Position numbers and translations under genes: made by a program. DNA of 64,000 nt, taken from assembly GCF_004362855.1 (NCBI RefSeq), contig NZ_SNXW01000001.1, forward strand, positions 680,121 through 744,120, given 5' to 3'. Of the stretch, positions 37,070 to 46,084 are shown piece by piece. The notes below the pieces were generated by a model. It saw only the letters and a program-made list of their open reading frames with translations. It was not told the origin of the DNA and searched no databases. The first letter of the stretch is position 1. Every line of letters begins with the position of its first letter. This stretch comes from Aquabacterium commune. GTDB taxonomy: Bacteria > Pseudomonadota > Gammaproteobacteria > Burkholderiales > Burkholderiaceae_C.

Positions 37070-37858
37070 TTGCTGGAGCTGACCCCCGCGAACATCGGCC
37101 TGATGCTGCTGGCCTCGGCCAGCGCCGGGCTGGTGGACGCCATCGTGGGCGGCGGCGGGCTCATCATGGTGCCCTCGCTGTTCGGGCTGTTCCCGCAGGC
37201 GGTGCCGGCCACGCTGCTGGGCACGAACAAGGCCGCTTCGGTGTGGGGCACGGGCTGGTCGGCCTGGCAGTTCGCACAGCGCGTGCGCTTGCCATCGGCC
37301 CGCCTGTGGGGCGCCATGGTGGCCGCCCTGATCGGGGCGCTGCTGGGCGCCTGGCTGGCCACGCGCGTGCCTGCGGCGCACTTCCGCCTGGCCCTGCCGC
37401 CCGTGCTGGTGGCCGTGTGGGCCTACACCCTGTGGCGCAAGGACCTGGGCCATGCCCACGCCCCGCACCTGTCACACCGGCAGGAGGCGCTGGCGGCCAC
37501 GGCGCTGGGCGCGGGCATTGGTTTTTACGACGGGGTGTTCGGCCCGGGCACGGGCAGCTTCTTCGTGTTCGCGCTGGTGCGCGGCCTGGGCTGGGATTTC
37601 CTGCACGCCAGCGCCGCTGCCAAGCGCCTGAACTTCGCCACCAACGTGGCCGCGCTGGCCTGGTTCATCCCCCACGGGCACGTGGTGTGGGCGCTGGCAC
37701 TGCCCATGGCCGTGGCCAATGTGGCTGGCAGCGCCCTGGGCACGCGCCTGGCGCTGCGGCACGGTGCCGGCTTCGTGCGCCTGGCTTTCCTGGTGGTGGT
37801 GGGGGCGCTGATCCTCAAAACGGGCTGGGACGCAGGCGCACACTGGCTGGCGCCCTGA
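37070..37858 (+). CDS. TauE/SafE family membrane permease
   Basis: The 262-residue polytopic protein has the DUF81/TauE pattern in two halves: GLVDAIVGGGGLIMVPSLFG with LLGTNKAASVWGTG, and later GFYDGVFGPGTGSFFVFALV with AAAKRLNFATNVAAL. About eight spans are present. The family exports sulphite, sulphoacetate or related anions, or imports them; the substrate here is unknown. The start is a TTG 12 bases after proA, so it may be co-transcribed. Confidence 0.85.
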   Translation: MLELTPANIGLMLLASASAGLVDAIVGGGGLIMVPSLFGLFPQAVPATLLGTNKAASVWGTGWSAWQFAQRVRLPSARLWGAMVAALIGALLGAWLATRVPAAHFRLALPPVLVAVWAYTLWRKDLGHAHAPHLSHRQEALAATALGAGIGFYDGVFGPGTGSFFVFALVRGLGWDFLHASAAAKRLNFATNVAALAWFIPHGHVVWALALPMAVANVAGSALGTRLALRHGAGFVRLAFLVVVGALILKTGWDAGAHWLAP

Positions 37859-37875
37859 GTGGCTCACCCAGGAAC

Positions 37876-39099
37876 TCACTTCGGCGGGTAAGCCATCCAG
37901 CCCACGCTGTGCGCATGCAGGCTCTGCACGAAGAGCTTGCCATCGGCCTCGGTGGCCGCGGTGGTTTCGGGATAGGCGCCTTGCGGGTCTTGCAAGTCGG
38001 CCAGCACCCGGCCGTTGTCATCGAAAGCGATCAGGTGGCCGTAGGCCTTGGGCACGGGCCACAGCGCGCGAGGCAGGCGCAGGGTGATGCTGCGCAGCAT
38101 CGGGTGCTTGGCCGCGGCGTCGATCACCGGGCTGCGCGGCTTGGTCAGGCCCACCCAGATGCGCCCGCCCTCGCCCCGCGTGAGGTTGTCCGGGTAGCCT
38201 GGCAGGTTGTCCAGCAAAACGGTGGCCGCGCCCTGCTGCATGGCCTGGGCCAGCGTGGGCACGCCGGTGTGGCCCGACGCGGTGCGCACCAGCGAGAGCT
38301 TGGCCAGATCCAGCTTGAGGATGCGGTAGGTGCCGGTCTCGGACAGCAGCATCTGCTTGCCATCGGCCGTGAAGGCGATGCCATTGGGGAAGCACAGGCC
38401 GTCCAGCGCCACGCGGGCTTGCAGGGTGACCGGGTCTTGCGCGATGAGCCGGCCGGTGCAGCTGTGCTCCAGGATGTCGAGCACGCTGGCCTCGAAGGTG
38501 CCGCCCAGGTCCTTGGCGCCAAAGCGGCGCGTGGCGTCGGTGAGCCACAGGGTGCCGTCGGGGCCCACTTTGATGGCATCGGCGTAGCGCACCGGGTCGT
38601 TGGGCACGGGGTGGGACACGGTGGCCAGCAGCGTTTCGGTCCGGGCCTCGGCGCCCTGGCCGGTCACGCGCAACAGGCCCTTCATGGCGTCGGCCACCAG
38701 CAGGCGGCCTTGCGCATCGACGTCCAAGCCCAGTGGGCGACCGCCGGTGTTGACGACCACGCTCTGGCGCTCGCCGCGGGTGTCCAGGCGCAGCACGTCG
38801 CCATTGGACAGGCCGCTGTACAGCCAGCCGCCATGCGCGAGGATGTGCTCCGGCCCTGCCTGCCCGGCCCCCAGCGGGATCTGCTGCAGCGGCGTCAGGC
38901 GGGTGTTGGCGGCATGAGCCCCGCTGTGGCCCAGGTTGGTGGGCGCGTCCCAGGCCACGGGGGTGACGGGTGTGGGCCAGAAGAGCAGGTAGGCCGCCGC
39001 CGCGATCAGGGGCGTGAACCAGGAGGCCAGCCAGTGGATCCGGCCTGAAGCGGCTGAAGTTGGGGTCGGGCGCGCGAAGGCGCTGGGGAACACAGGCAT
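37876..39099 (-). CDS. SMP-30 / strictosidine-synthase-like beta-propeller protein (membrane-anchored)
   Basis: The 407-residue protein has one N-terminal membrane span (LASWFTPLIAAAAYLLFWP) and a six-bladed propeller: LSNGDVLRLD, GGRPLGLDVDAQGRLLVADA, DGTLWLTDATRRF, LCFPNGIAFTADGKQMLLSE, GYPDNLTRGEGGRIWVGLT and AFDDNGRVL. This is the arrangement of strictosidine synthase-like and arylesterase-type hydrolases, whose bacterial substrates are generally unknown. GGAG precedes this ATG by seven bases; a second ATG 21 bases upstream is possible. Confidence 0.85.
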   Translation of the reverse strand: MPVFPSAFARPTPTSAASGRIHWLASWFTPLIAAAAYLLFWPTPVTPVAWDAPTNLGHSGAHAANTRLTPLQQIPLGAGQAGPEHILAHGGWLYSGLSNGDVLRLDTRGERQSVVVNTGGRPLGLDVDAQGRLLVADAMKGLLRVTGQGAEARTETLLATVSHPVPNDPVRYADAIKVGPDGTLWLTDATRRFGAKDLGGTFEASVLDILEHSCTGRLIAQDPVTLQARVALDGLCFPNGIAFTADGKQMLLSETGTYRILKLDLAKLSLVRTASGHTGVPTLAQAMQQGAATVLLDNLPGYPDNLTRGEGGRIWVGLTKPRSPVIDAAAKHPMLRSITLRLPRALWPVPKAYGHLIAFDDNGRVLADLQDPQGAYPETTAATEADGKLFVQSLHAHSVGWMAYPPK

Positions 39100-39236
39100 G
39101 GATGGACTCCGTTGGACCATGAAGTATTCAACAAAGCCGCGCCGCTGCCATGGGCACGACCCCGAACAGGGGGGCCGATGGCCTGCGCCTATCGGGGTGA
39201 TGCAGACGCTTGCCTTGCGAAGTGGCCCGCCATCAA

Positions 39237-39255
39237 GATAATGAGAATCATTCTT
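39237..39255 (+). promoter_or_regulatory. Fur box upstream of the DUF2061 gene
   Basis: GATAATGAGAATCATTCTT matches 16 of 19 positions of the classical Fur consensus (GATAATGATAATCATTATC), ending 31 bases before the DUF2061 ATG. This is a strong sign of iron-dependent repression. The divergent SMP-30 gene starts 138 bases away and could share it. Confidence 0.8.
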
Positions 39256-39286
39256 GATTGAGAAACAACCCGGAAAGGAGCTCCCC

Positions 39287-39502
39287 ATGGCCAAGACCGC
39301 AACTTTCGGCGCCCTCCACGTGGGCACGTCCTTCGGGGTGACCTATGCCCTCACGGGCAACCTCGCGGTGGCGGGGGCCGTGACCTTCGTCGAGCCCCTC
39401 GTCAACACCGTCATGCACTACTTCTTCGACACCTACTGGGACCACCCGAAGGTGGCCGCCATGCGGCGTCACTTCTCGACGAAAGCCCGCTCGATGACGT
39501 AG
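39287..39502 (+). CDS. DUF2061 small membrane protein, probably Fur-regulated
   Basis: The 71-residue protein has the DUF2061 layout: HVGTSFGVTYALTGNLAVAG forms the first span, AVTFVEPLVNTVMHYFFDTY the second, with the conserved E and H between them. Its function is not known; it is too small to be a transporter alone. AAAGGAG sits six bases before the ATG. A Fur box lies just upstream. Its 3' end overlaps the convergent fpr gene by 34 bases. Confidence 0.85.
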   Translation: MAKTATFGALHVGTSFGVTYALTGNLAVAGAVTFVEPLVNTVMHYFFDTYWDHPKVAAMRRHFSTKARSMT

Positions 39503-40245
39503 TCGCCGGCCTCACCCTGCGAGGGCGAGATCTTGAAGCCGCGGGCGTCCAGGATCTTGCACAGGTCGGTCAGCATGGAGGGGCTGCCGCACATCATGGC
39601 GCGGTCGGTGTGCGGGTTCAGGGGCTGCAGCCCCAAGTCGGCGGCCATCTTGCCGTTCTCGATCAGGTCGGTCAGGCGGCCCTGGTTGCGGAATTCCTCG
39701 CGGGTGACCAGCGGGTAGTAAAGCAGCTTGTCGCGCACCAGCTCGCCCAGCAGCTCGTGGTCGGGCAGCTCTTGCGAGATGAAGTCGTGGTAAGCCAGCT
39801 CGCTGACCGTGCGCACACCATGGACCAGCACCACCTTGTCGAATTTCTCGTAGGTGTAGGGGTCCTGGATGATGCTCATGAAGGGCGCCAGGCCAGTGCC
39901 GGTGCCGAACAGGTAGAGGTTGGGCGCGGGCTTGAGGTCATCGACCACCAGCGTGCCCACGGCCTTGCGGCTGACCAAAATCTTGTCTCCCACCTTCAGG
40001 TGCTGCAGGCGCGAGGTCAGCGGGCCGTTCTGCACCTTGATCGACAGGAATTCCAGGTGCTCTTCGTAGTTCGCACTGGCGATGGAGTAGGCGCGCATCA
40101 GCGGCTTGCCATCGACTTCCAGCCCGATCATCACGAAATGACCACTGGCAAAGCGCAGCGCCGGGTCGCGCGTGGTCTTGAAGCTGAACAGGGTGTCGTT
40201 CCAGTGGTGGACGTGGGTGACGGATTCTTGGTTGAACGCGGCCAT
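39469..40245 (-). CDS. fpr: Ferredoxin/flavodoxin-NADP(+) reductase
   Basis: Fpr exchanges electrons between NADPH and ferredoxin or flavodoxin. The 258-residue length is standard. The FAD-binding [16 protein letters not shown] segment, the NADP-binding [14 protein letters not shown] motif, [16 protein letters not shown] and the C-terminal [10 protein letters not shown] ending are diagnostic. The start is the ATG before AAFNQESV; the frame upstream is long but has no homology pattern. Overlap with the Fur-controlled DUF2061 gene on the other strand is notable. Confidence 0.94.
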   Translation of the reverse strand: MAAFNQESVTHVHHWNDTLFSFKTTRDPALRFASGHFVMIGLEVDGKPLMRAYSIASANYEEHLEFLSIKVQNGPLTSRLQHLKVGDKILVSRKAVGTLVVDDLKPAPNLYLFGTGTGLAPFMSIIQDPYTYEKFDKVVLVHGVRTVSELAYHDFISQELPDHELLGELVRDKLLYYPLVTREEFRNQGRLTDLIENGKMAADLGLQPLNPHTDRAMMCGSPSMLTDLCKILDARGFKISPSQGEAGDYVIERAFVEK

Positions 40246-40387
40246 GGTGTCGGGAGCGCCTGGTGACGGCTTTGGGCTGGGAGGAAACCCTCTATTGTCG
40301 CGCAGAACCGGCGCCCACGGTGCGCAGGGACATGCCCCGGATCGCGGTGGGCCCGACGGCCCTCGGCCATGGACTATGCTCTGGCCC

Positions 40388-41146
40388 ATGCTTCCCCCTG
40401 TCGCAGCCCCATCCCTGTCGCACCTCGACCCGCGCACCGCCCTGGTGGTGTTTTCCGGTGGGCAGGACTCGACCGTGTGCCTGGCCTGGGCCCTGAGCCG
40501 CTACGCACGCGTCGAAACCATCGGCTTCGACTACGGCCAGCGCCACCAGGTGGAGCTGGATTGCCGACCGACCGTGCGCGCGGCCCTGAGCGCGCAATTC
40601 CCGCACTGGGCGGCCCGCCTGGGCGATGACCACCTGCTCGACCTGCGTCTGCTGGGGCAGATTTCCGACACCGCCCTGACCGAGGCGCGCGCCATCGAGA
40701 TGCAGGCCAATGGCCTGCCCAACACCTTCGTGCCCGGGCGCAACCTGCTGTTTTTGACCTTCGCCGCGGCCGTGGCCTACCGCCGCGGTGCCTCGGTGCT
40801 GGTGGGCGGCATGTGCGAAACCGACTTCTCCGGCTACCCCGATTGCCGCGACAACACCCTCAAAGCGCTGCAAGTGGCCGTCAGCCTGGGCCTGGACAGC
40901 CCCATGACGGTGGAAACCCCGCTGATGTGGTTGACCAAGGCGCAGACCTGGGCCCTGAGCGCGCAGCTCGGGGGCGAGGCGCTCAACGCGCTCATCGCCG
41001 AACACACCCACACCTGCTACCTGGGCGACCGCAGCCAGCGCCATGCCTGGGGATACGGCTGCGGCAGCTGCCCGGCCTGCGTGCTGCGGCGCGATGGTTT
41101 CGCAGCGTTCAGCCAAACGGTCACAGAAACCGCGGCCAAGCTCTGA
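40388..41146 (+). CDS. queC: 7-cyano-7-deazaguanine synthase QueC
   Basis: QueC converts 7-carboxy-7-deazaguanine to preQ0 in queuosine tRNA modification, using ATP and ammonia. The 252-residue protein has the PP-loop [17 protein letters not shown], the [18 protein letters not shown] segment and the C-terminal zinc cysteines in CYLGDRS and [12 protein letters not shown]. An in-frame ATG 12 bases upstream is an alternative start. No queD, queE or queF lies nearby, so the pathway is dispersed. Confidence 0.95.
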   Translation: MLPPVAAPSLSHLDPRTALVVFSGGQDSTVCLAWALSRYARVETIGFDYGQRHQVELDCRPTVRAALSAQFPHWAARLGDDHLLDLRLLGQISDTALTEARAIEMQANGLPNTFVPGRNLLFLTFAAAVAYRRGASVLVGGMCETDFSGYPDCRDNTLKALQVAVSLGLDSPMTVETPLMWLTKAQTWALSAQLGGEALNALIAEHTHTCYLGDRSQRHAWGYGCGSCPACVLRRDGFAAFSQTVTETAAKL

Positions 41147-41188
41147 AAAAATAGCCTGATCTGCACAAAGAAATTCCGGGAGACACCT

Positions 41189-41782
41189 TTGGACACCACC
41201 ATGCTGCTGTTGCTGGGCGCCGTCGCTTTCACGGTGGTCTGGGCCACCGGCGCCTACAACCGCCTCGTGCGCCTGCGCAACGACATCGCCAACGCCTTCG
41301 CCCTCATCGACGTGCAGCTCAAGCGCCGCCATGACCTGATCCCCAACCTCGTGGAGGTGGCACGCAAGTACATGGAGCACGAACGTGACACGCTGGAGCG
41401 CGTCACGGCCGCACGCGCGCAGGCCATCGCCGCCAACGACCTGGCGCGCAGCAAGCCGCTGGAATCGGGCGCGATCAAGAGCCTGACCATGGCCGAGTCC
41501 TCCCTGGCCAGCGCGCTGGGCCGCTTCCAGGTCGTGGCCGAGTCCTACCCCGAGCTGAAGGCCGATGCGCAGATGCGCGACCTCTCCGAAGAACTCACGC
41601 ACACCGAAAACAAGGTGGCGTTCTCACGGCAGTACTTCAACGACGCCACCCTGCTCTACAACAACGCCGCCGAGGCCTTCCCCACGCGCATCGTCTCTGG
41701 CCTGTTCGGCTTCAAGAGCGCCGCCATGCTGCAAGCGACCTCGTCCGAGGCCGAGCGCGAGCCGGTCAAAGTCAGCTTCTGA
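41189..41782 (+). CDS. LemA family protein
   Basis: The 197-residue protein has one N-terminal membrane span (MLLLLGAVAFTVVWATGAYN) and the LemA helical domain: LRNDIANAFALIDVQLKRRH, DLIPNLVEVARKYMEHE and the conserved RQYFNDATLLYNNAAEAFPT. A TTG with GGGAG six bases upstream starts it; an ATG four codons on is the alternative. It is 19 bases from the M48 protease gene, a pairing seen repeatedly in bacteria. The two may cooperate in membrane protein quality control, but the role of LemA is unproven. Confidence 0.92.
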   Translation: MDTTMLLLLGAVAFTVVWATGAYNRLVRLRNDIANAFALIDVQLKRRHDLIPNLVEVARKYMEHERDTLERVTAARAQAIAANDLARSKPLESGAIKSLTMAESSLASALGRFQVVAESYPELKADAQMRDLSEELTHTENKVAFSRQYFNDATLLYNNAAEAFPTRIVSGLFGFKSAAMLQATSSEAEREPVKVSF

Positions 41783-41801
41783 GCCCTGAGCCCTCCTCGC
41801 C

Positions 41802-43706
41802 ATGCAGTTCCGCGAGCACCAGCAACAAGCCCAGGCGCGCACCGTGCGCCTGTTCGCCTGCTTTGCCCTGCTGCTGCTGGCCCTCACCGCTTTCATCAAC
41901 CTCTTCCTGGCCCTGGCCTGGCGCCTGCTGACGCCGTTCGGCCATGGCTATCCGGCCTTGTTTTTCGAGGCCAACACCGCGGTGGTGATGCTGTTCGTGC
42001 TGGGCGGCTGCTGGGTCGAATCGCAGCGGTTGAAGTCTGGTGGTGGCCCGCGCGTGGCGCGCTGGCTGGGCGGCCGGCCCGTGCAGGACGAGGGTGACGC
42101 GCTGTCGCGGCGCCTGCTCAATGTGGTGGACGAGATGGCGATCGCCAGCGGCCAGCCCGTGCCCCAGGTCTTCGTGCTGCCCCGCGAAGACGCCATCAAC
42201 GCCTTCGTGGCCGGCTGGGGCCCGCAAGACACGGTGCTGTGCGTGACCCGCGGCGCACTGGAACGCCTGCAACGCGCCGAGCTGCAAGGCCTGGTCGCCC
42301 ACGAGTTCGGCCACCTGCAGGAAGACGACCTGCCCCTGACCATGCGCATGCTGGCGCTGGTGTGGGGCCTGTCGCTGGTGCACGGCTGGGGCCAGAGCCT
42401 GATGGACACCGACGACGCTGGCCACGTCACCCCCCTGCGCTGGCTGGCCGGCGTGGTGTTTGCCGGCGTGGGCTGGCTGGGCTGGCTGGCCGGGCGCCTG
42501 CTGCAGGCCGCGGTCACGCGCCAACGCGAATTCCTCGCCGACGCCTGTGCCGTGCAGTTCACCCGCACGCGCGACGGCCTGGGCGGTGTGCTGCGCAAGG
42601 TCTGGTACGACCAGGAAGTGCTGGCCGGCCGCATGCGCCACCCGGCGGCCGACATGGTCTCGGCCCTGCTGCTGCACAACACCGGCGGCAGCCCCTGGCT
42701 GGCCACCCACCCGCCCTTGCCGGAGCGCATCCGCCGCATCTGCGGCTCGGCCCTGCCGCCGCTGCCCGCGCCGCTGATCCGACTGGAGGCCACCGAGCCG
42801 CGCCGGGTGGTGGTGACATCGCCCGTGCCCGAAGGCGCCCTCGCTGCCGCCACGCCGTTTGCCGCGCAGGCCAGCCTCTCCCCGGGCGAGTTGCGCCGCC
42901 AGCAGCTCGCGGCCGACCGCGAAGCCCTGGAGCGCCTGCGGCTGCTGGGAGGCCCGACCGAATTGCGCCTGCTGGTGCTGGCCCTGATGATGGACCCCGA
43001 CAATGGCCGCGAGTGCAAACTCTGGCGCCAGCTGGCCGATGGCGTCCACCAGAGCGAGCGCATCCTGGCCGATGTCGCCATGCTGCTGCCGGCGCGGCAC
43101 GTGCCGGAGTTCGAGCGCGTGACAGACCAGGTGCGCGAGGCGCCCATCGAACAGCGCCGCACCCTGGTCGAGCACGCCCGCGACCTGCTGCGCGCCGATG
43201 GCAAGGTCAGCCCGCGCGACCGCCTCTGGTGGCTGGCCCTGCGCCACCGCGTGGGCGAGCACCGCCCCACACCGGGACAGATCCTTCGGCCCATCGCGAA
43301 CCAGGGAGAGGCCCTCAGCGAGCTCAACGCCGAGCAACGCCACCACGCCGCCGCGCTGACGGCCTACCTGGCGCGGCTCGTTCCGTGCGACTCGGCGGAG
43401 GCCACACTCCCTGCGGCGAACACCGCCTGGTTCGCCGCCGTGATGAAACGCTGCGGCGCGCTGCACCAGCCCGGGGCCGACCAGCAGATGCCCGACGCCG
43501 ACGCCCTGGCCCACGCCCTGTCGGCCATCCAGGAGCTCTCGTGGATGCTGCGGCCGCAGCTGCTCAAGGCCTGGGTGGAAGAAGCCTTCAACCACAGCCC
43601 GCACGGGGTGCTGTCAGACGCGAGCGCGGACGCACTCAGGTTGACCGCGCGCTTGCTGGACGCGCCCTTGCCACCGATGCTGGAAGCGCATTACCCGCGG
43701 GCCTGA
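41802..43706 (+). CDS. M48 family membrane metalloprotease
   Basis: The 634-residue protein has two N-terminal spans (FACFALLLLALTAFINLFLA, then ALFFEANTAVVMLFVLGG) and an M48 domain with HEFGH and the third ligand in EFLADACAVQF. Further membrane segments (WLAGVVFAGVGWLGWLAGRL) flank it. The C-terminal third (from about residue 350) is a long soluble region with no motif I know, much larger than in HtpX. It likely degrades or trims membrane proteins and pairs with LemA upstream. Confidence 0.9.
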   Translation: MQFREHQQQAQARTVRLFACFALLLLALTAFINLFLALAWRLLTPFGHGYPALFFEANTAVVMLFVLGGCWVESQRLKSGGGPRVARWLGGRPVQDEGDALSRRLLNVVDEMAIASGQPVPQVFVLPREDAINAFVAGWGPQDTVLCVTRGALERLQRAELQGLVAHEFGHLQEDDLPLTMRMLALVWGLSLVHGWGQSLMDTDDAGHVTPLRWLAGVVFAGVGWLGWLAGRLLQAAVTRQREFLADACAVQFTRTRDGLGGVLRKVWYDQEVLAGRMRHPAADMVSALLLHNTGGSPWLATHPPLPERIRRICGSALPPLPAPLIRLEATEPRRVVVTSPVPEGALAAATPFAAQASLSPGELRRQQLAADREALERLRLLGGPTELRLLVLALMMDPDNGRECKLWRQLADGVHQSERILADVAMLLPARHVPEFERVTDQVREAPIEQRRTLVEHARDLLRADGKVSPRDRLWWLALRHRVGEHRPTPGQILRPIANQGEALSELNAEQRHHAAALTAYLARLVPCDSAEATLPAANTAWFAAVMKRCGALHQPGADQQMPDADALAHALSAIQELSWMLRPQLLKAWVEEAFNHSPHGVLSDASADALRLTARLLDAPLPPMLEAHYPRA

Positions 43707-43750
43707 TCGGCGGATAGGCCATTCAAGCGGCCACTCCAGCAGCCGATCAG
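43703..43750. terminator. Inverted repeat embedding both stop codons of a convergent pair
   Basis: CTGATCGGC (43703-43711) and GCCGATCAG (43742-43750) are perfect 9-bp arms. Between them GGCC (43718-43721) and GGCC (43729-43732) can form an inner stem. The TGA stop of the M48 gene lies in the left arm and the TGA of the opposite gene in the right arm, so one element could end both transcripts. No T runs are present. Confidence 0.55.
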
Positions 43751-44433
43751 TCGCCCGCGCGCGGCAGCCGGGTCAGGCCCAGCAATCCGTTGCGCAAGTC
43801 TTCCGGCGCGTTCTGCCCGATGTACATGCGCAAATAGACCTGGAAAGCCAGTTCATCGTTGATGGACAGCGTGTTGCCACCATCGCCCGTGAGGGACTTG
43901 CCGTTGTGCGTGGCCATCCAGCCCACGCCGGGCACCCAGTCGAGGTTGACGACGTCGCCCTTGCTGACGCGCTTGACGTTGGCATAAGCCGCGCCGATCT
44001 GGCCGATGGGGCCGATCAGGCGCTTGAACTCTTCCTCGGTGGCCGACTGCTTGAAGTCCGCCAGGAAGATCCGCGTGATGGTGGACGAGGTGAACTCGCG
44101 CAGGATGTTGAGCTGGATGCGGCGGATGCCGTTGAGCTTGTAGATGGCGTCCGGCGTGGTGCGCTTCTCGGGCAGGTACAGGGCCGTGACGTCGGCCTTG
44201 AAGTAGCCGCGCTTGCGCACGCCGGCGCCATTGAGCACCAGCTTCTGGCCGTAGGCCGTCGTGGTCTCGGGCAGCTCCACACCTTCGAGCTCCACCGCGG
44301 GCGGCGCAGCCTGAACACTCGACGCCCAGGGCAACAGCGCCGAAGTGGCCGCCGCGCCCAGCAGATCGCGTCGGCTGACACTGGGTGGGGTCAACGTCAC
44401 ATTCAAAGGGTCTTGCTCGGATGGATCCAACAT
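43747..44433 (-). CDS. Chalcone-isomerase-like periplasmic protein
   Basis: The 228-residue protein starts with a twin-arginine-like signal (SRRDLLGAAATSALLPWASS, ending VQAA). The mature part fits the bacterial chalcone-isomerase-like family: VELPETTTAYGQKLVLNGAG, RGYFKADVTALYLPEK, then LRMYIGQNAPEDLRNGLLG. These proteins probably bind lipid-like ligands; they are not known to make flavonoids. GGAGG precedes this ATG by seven bases; an ATG 24 bases earlier is possible. It follows an outer-membrane MetA-like gene on the same strand by 31 bases. Confidence 0.85.
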   Translation of the reverse strand: MLDPSEQDPLNVTLTPPSVSRRDLLGAAATSALLPWASSVQAAPPAVELEGVELPETTTAYGQKLVLNGAGVRKRGYFKADVTALYLPEKRTTPDAIYKLNGIRRIQLNILREFTSSTITRIFLADFKQSATEEEFKRLIGPIGQIGAAYANVKRVSKGDVVNLDWVPGVGWMATHNGKSLTGDGGNTLSINDELAFQVYLRMYIGQNAPEDLRNGLLGLTRLPRAGD

Positions 44434-44464
44434 CTTCCAACCTCCTGCCACCATCAAGGCGACA

Positions 44465-45607
44465 TCACAGGGGCTTGGACACGGTCAGCCAGAAGGCCTG
44501 ACCCTCGGTGCGGTTGCGGGCGCCGAACTCGCGCAGGAACTTGCCCTCGACCATCATCTCACCGCCGTTCATCAGCCAGCCCACGGCCGGGCCGATGGCG
44601 TTCACGCTGCTCTTGTTGCCCGAGGTGATTTCCTTGCGCAGGTTGCGCTGCGCGATCTCGGTGCCGGTGAAGCCGCTCAGGTCCTGGGTGTCGCGCGAGA
44701 GCTGGCGCACGAAGTAGCCTTGCAGGCCCACACGCCAGTTGTCGCTGACAAAGGCCATGGCCTGCCAGTCGAGGTTGAACATGTTGCCCGAGTAGTAGCC
44801 GTTGTCCTTGTTGCGGGTGTTGAAGGACAACACCGTGCGGGCGCCCACGTCCCAGCCATCGCCCACGAAGCTGTACTGCACCGAGGGACGGAAGGTGTAG
44901 AAGTTGCCGTAGCCGGTGTTCACGCGGCGGCTGACGTTGTAATTGCCGGTGGGCAACACGACCGTGGGCGCGAAGGTGACGGCCTGGTGGTCGCCGATTT
45001 CCCAGTGCAGCACGGGCGAGATTTCGAGGTCGCCGAGGCCGGTCTGGTCGCCGTCCTGGGTGGCATCGACACGGGCGTTGATGCCGGCGGTGACCAGGGG
45101 CTGGAAGCCTGCGGCAGAACCCGCGTAAGGCGTGCCGGCGTAATTTGGCGCAGCCGTGAAGTTGGCTCGGCGGTTCATCACCGGCAGCATCACCGTGAAG
45201 CCGACATTGGCCCCCAGCAGGCGGTGCGCGCTCAGGTAGGTGAGGCGCGGCAGGAGCGCGTAGGTGTCGGCAGCGATGTCGATGTTCGAGCGCAAACCCG
45301 GCTGCGCCGGCACGGGGCCTTGCGCATCGACTGGCGTGGCGCTGGTGGCCTGCTTGCCGTCGTTGCCCTTGATTTTGCTGGCGTGGTAAGCCACCAGCGG
45401 CACCTGCACGTACCAGCCAGGCACCAGGGGCGCGGTCATGTCGCTGCCGCCCACGCCAGGGGAATAGCGCTGCAGGCCGTTTTCAGCCGCACCCACCTGC
45501 GCGCTGGCCAGGGCCAGGGCAAATGTCAGGGGCAGGGCGATCACCGAGGCGAGGCCGGGGGCGCTGAGGCGCAGGGACGGATGCGAGGAAAGGCGCGGGT
45601 GAACCAT
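44465..45607 (-). CDS. Outer-membrane MetA-pathway-type protein (SphA/phenol_MetA family)
   Basis: The 380-residue protein has a signal peptide (ALPLTFALALASAQVGAAEN) and the beta-barrel layout of Phenol_MetA_deg proteins: RYSPGVGGSDMTAPLVPGWY, GLGDLEISPVLHWEIGDHQA, FAPTVVLPTGNYNVSRRVNTG and the terminal LREFGARNRTEGQAFWLTVS strand. Family members are thought to import hydrophobic aromatic compounds, but most are uncharacterised. AGGAG precedes this ATG by six bases. Pairing with the chalcone-isomerase-like protein suggests a shared lipid or aromatic ligand. Confidence 0.85.
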   Translation of the reverse strand: MVHPRLSSHPSLRLSAPGLASVIALPLTFALALASAQVGAAENGLQRYSPGVGGSDMTAPLVPGWYVQVPLVAYHASKIKGNDGKQATSATPVDAQGPVPAQPGLRSNIDIAADTYALLPRLTYLSAHRLLGANVGFTVMLPVMNRRANFTAAPNYAGTPYAGSAAGFQPLVTAGINARVDATQDGDQTGLGDLEISPVLHWEIGDHQAVTFAPTVVLPTGNYNVSRRVNTGYGNFYTFRPSVQYSFVGDGWDVGARTVLSFNTRNKDNGYYSGNMFNLDWQAMAFVSDNWRVGLQGYFVRQLSRDTQDLSGFTGTEIAQRNLRKEITSGNKSSVNAIGPAVGWLMNGGEMMVEGKFLREFGARNRTEGQAFWLTVSKPL

Positions 45608-45800
45608 CTTGGACTCCTGAATGCGTGGCGGCCACCTTGATGCACATCCAACGCTCATCGCGCATCGTGTCCGGCAACCTTGGGGTCAGACTGTGCCAAT
45701 TTCGCGCAGACCGTGGCGGCGCGCTGTGGCCTGTTCACGACAAACGCGGCACTTTTTGCGGAAGATGACCGCGTTTCACGCCTGAATGAAGGGGGTGGTT

Positions 45801-45814
45801 GCCCGAGATCGGGC
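45801..45814 (-). terminator. Short hairpin abutting the HPr stop codon
   Basis: GCCCGA-GA-TCGGGC is a perfect 6-bp hairpin whose edge touches the HPr stop codon. No T run follows on the minus strand. The rest of the 200-base gap to the MetA-type gene shows no gene. Confidence 0.45.
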
Positions 45815-46084
45815 TCACTCGCCTTCGCCGAACTTGTCGTTGATGAGGGCGATCAAGGCCTTCATGGCGTCGTCTTCGCGCTCGCCCTCGCACTCCAGCT
45901 CGACGCTGCTGCCCAGGCCGGCGGCCAGCATCATCACGCCCATGATGCTTTTGGCATTGACGCGGCGGTCATTGCGGCTCATGTGCACCTGGCAGGGATA
46001 GCTGCTGGCGAGTTTGGTGAGCTTGGCCGAGGCACGGGCGTGCAGGCCCAGCTTATTGCTGATGGTGACGGTGGTCTTGATCAT
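45815..46084 (-). CDS. Phosphocarrier protein HPr
   Basis: HPr carries phosphate from enzyme I to EIIA components. The 89-residue protein has the active-site His15 in GLHARASAK and the regulatory Ser46 in NAKSIMGVMM. Its start lies inside the 3' end of the EIIA gene (32-base overlap, different frame), so translation is likely coupled. In many betaproteobacteria ptsI follows directly; here a hairpin and an unrelated outer-membrane gene follow instead. Confidence 0.95.
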   Translation of the reverse strand: MIKTTVTISNKLGLHARASAKLTKLASSYPCQVHMSRNDRRVNAKSIMGVMMLAAGLGSSVELECEGEREDDAMKALIALINDKFGEGE

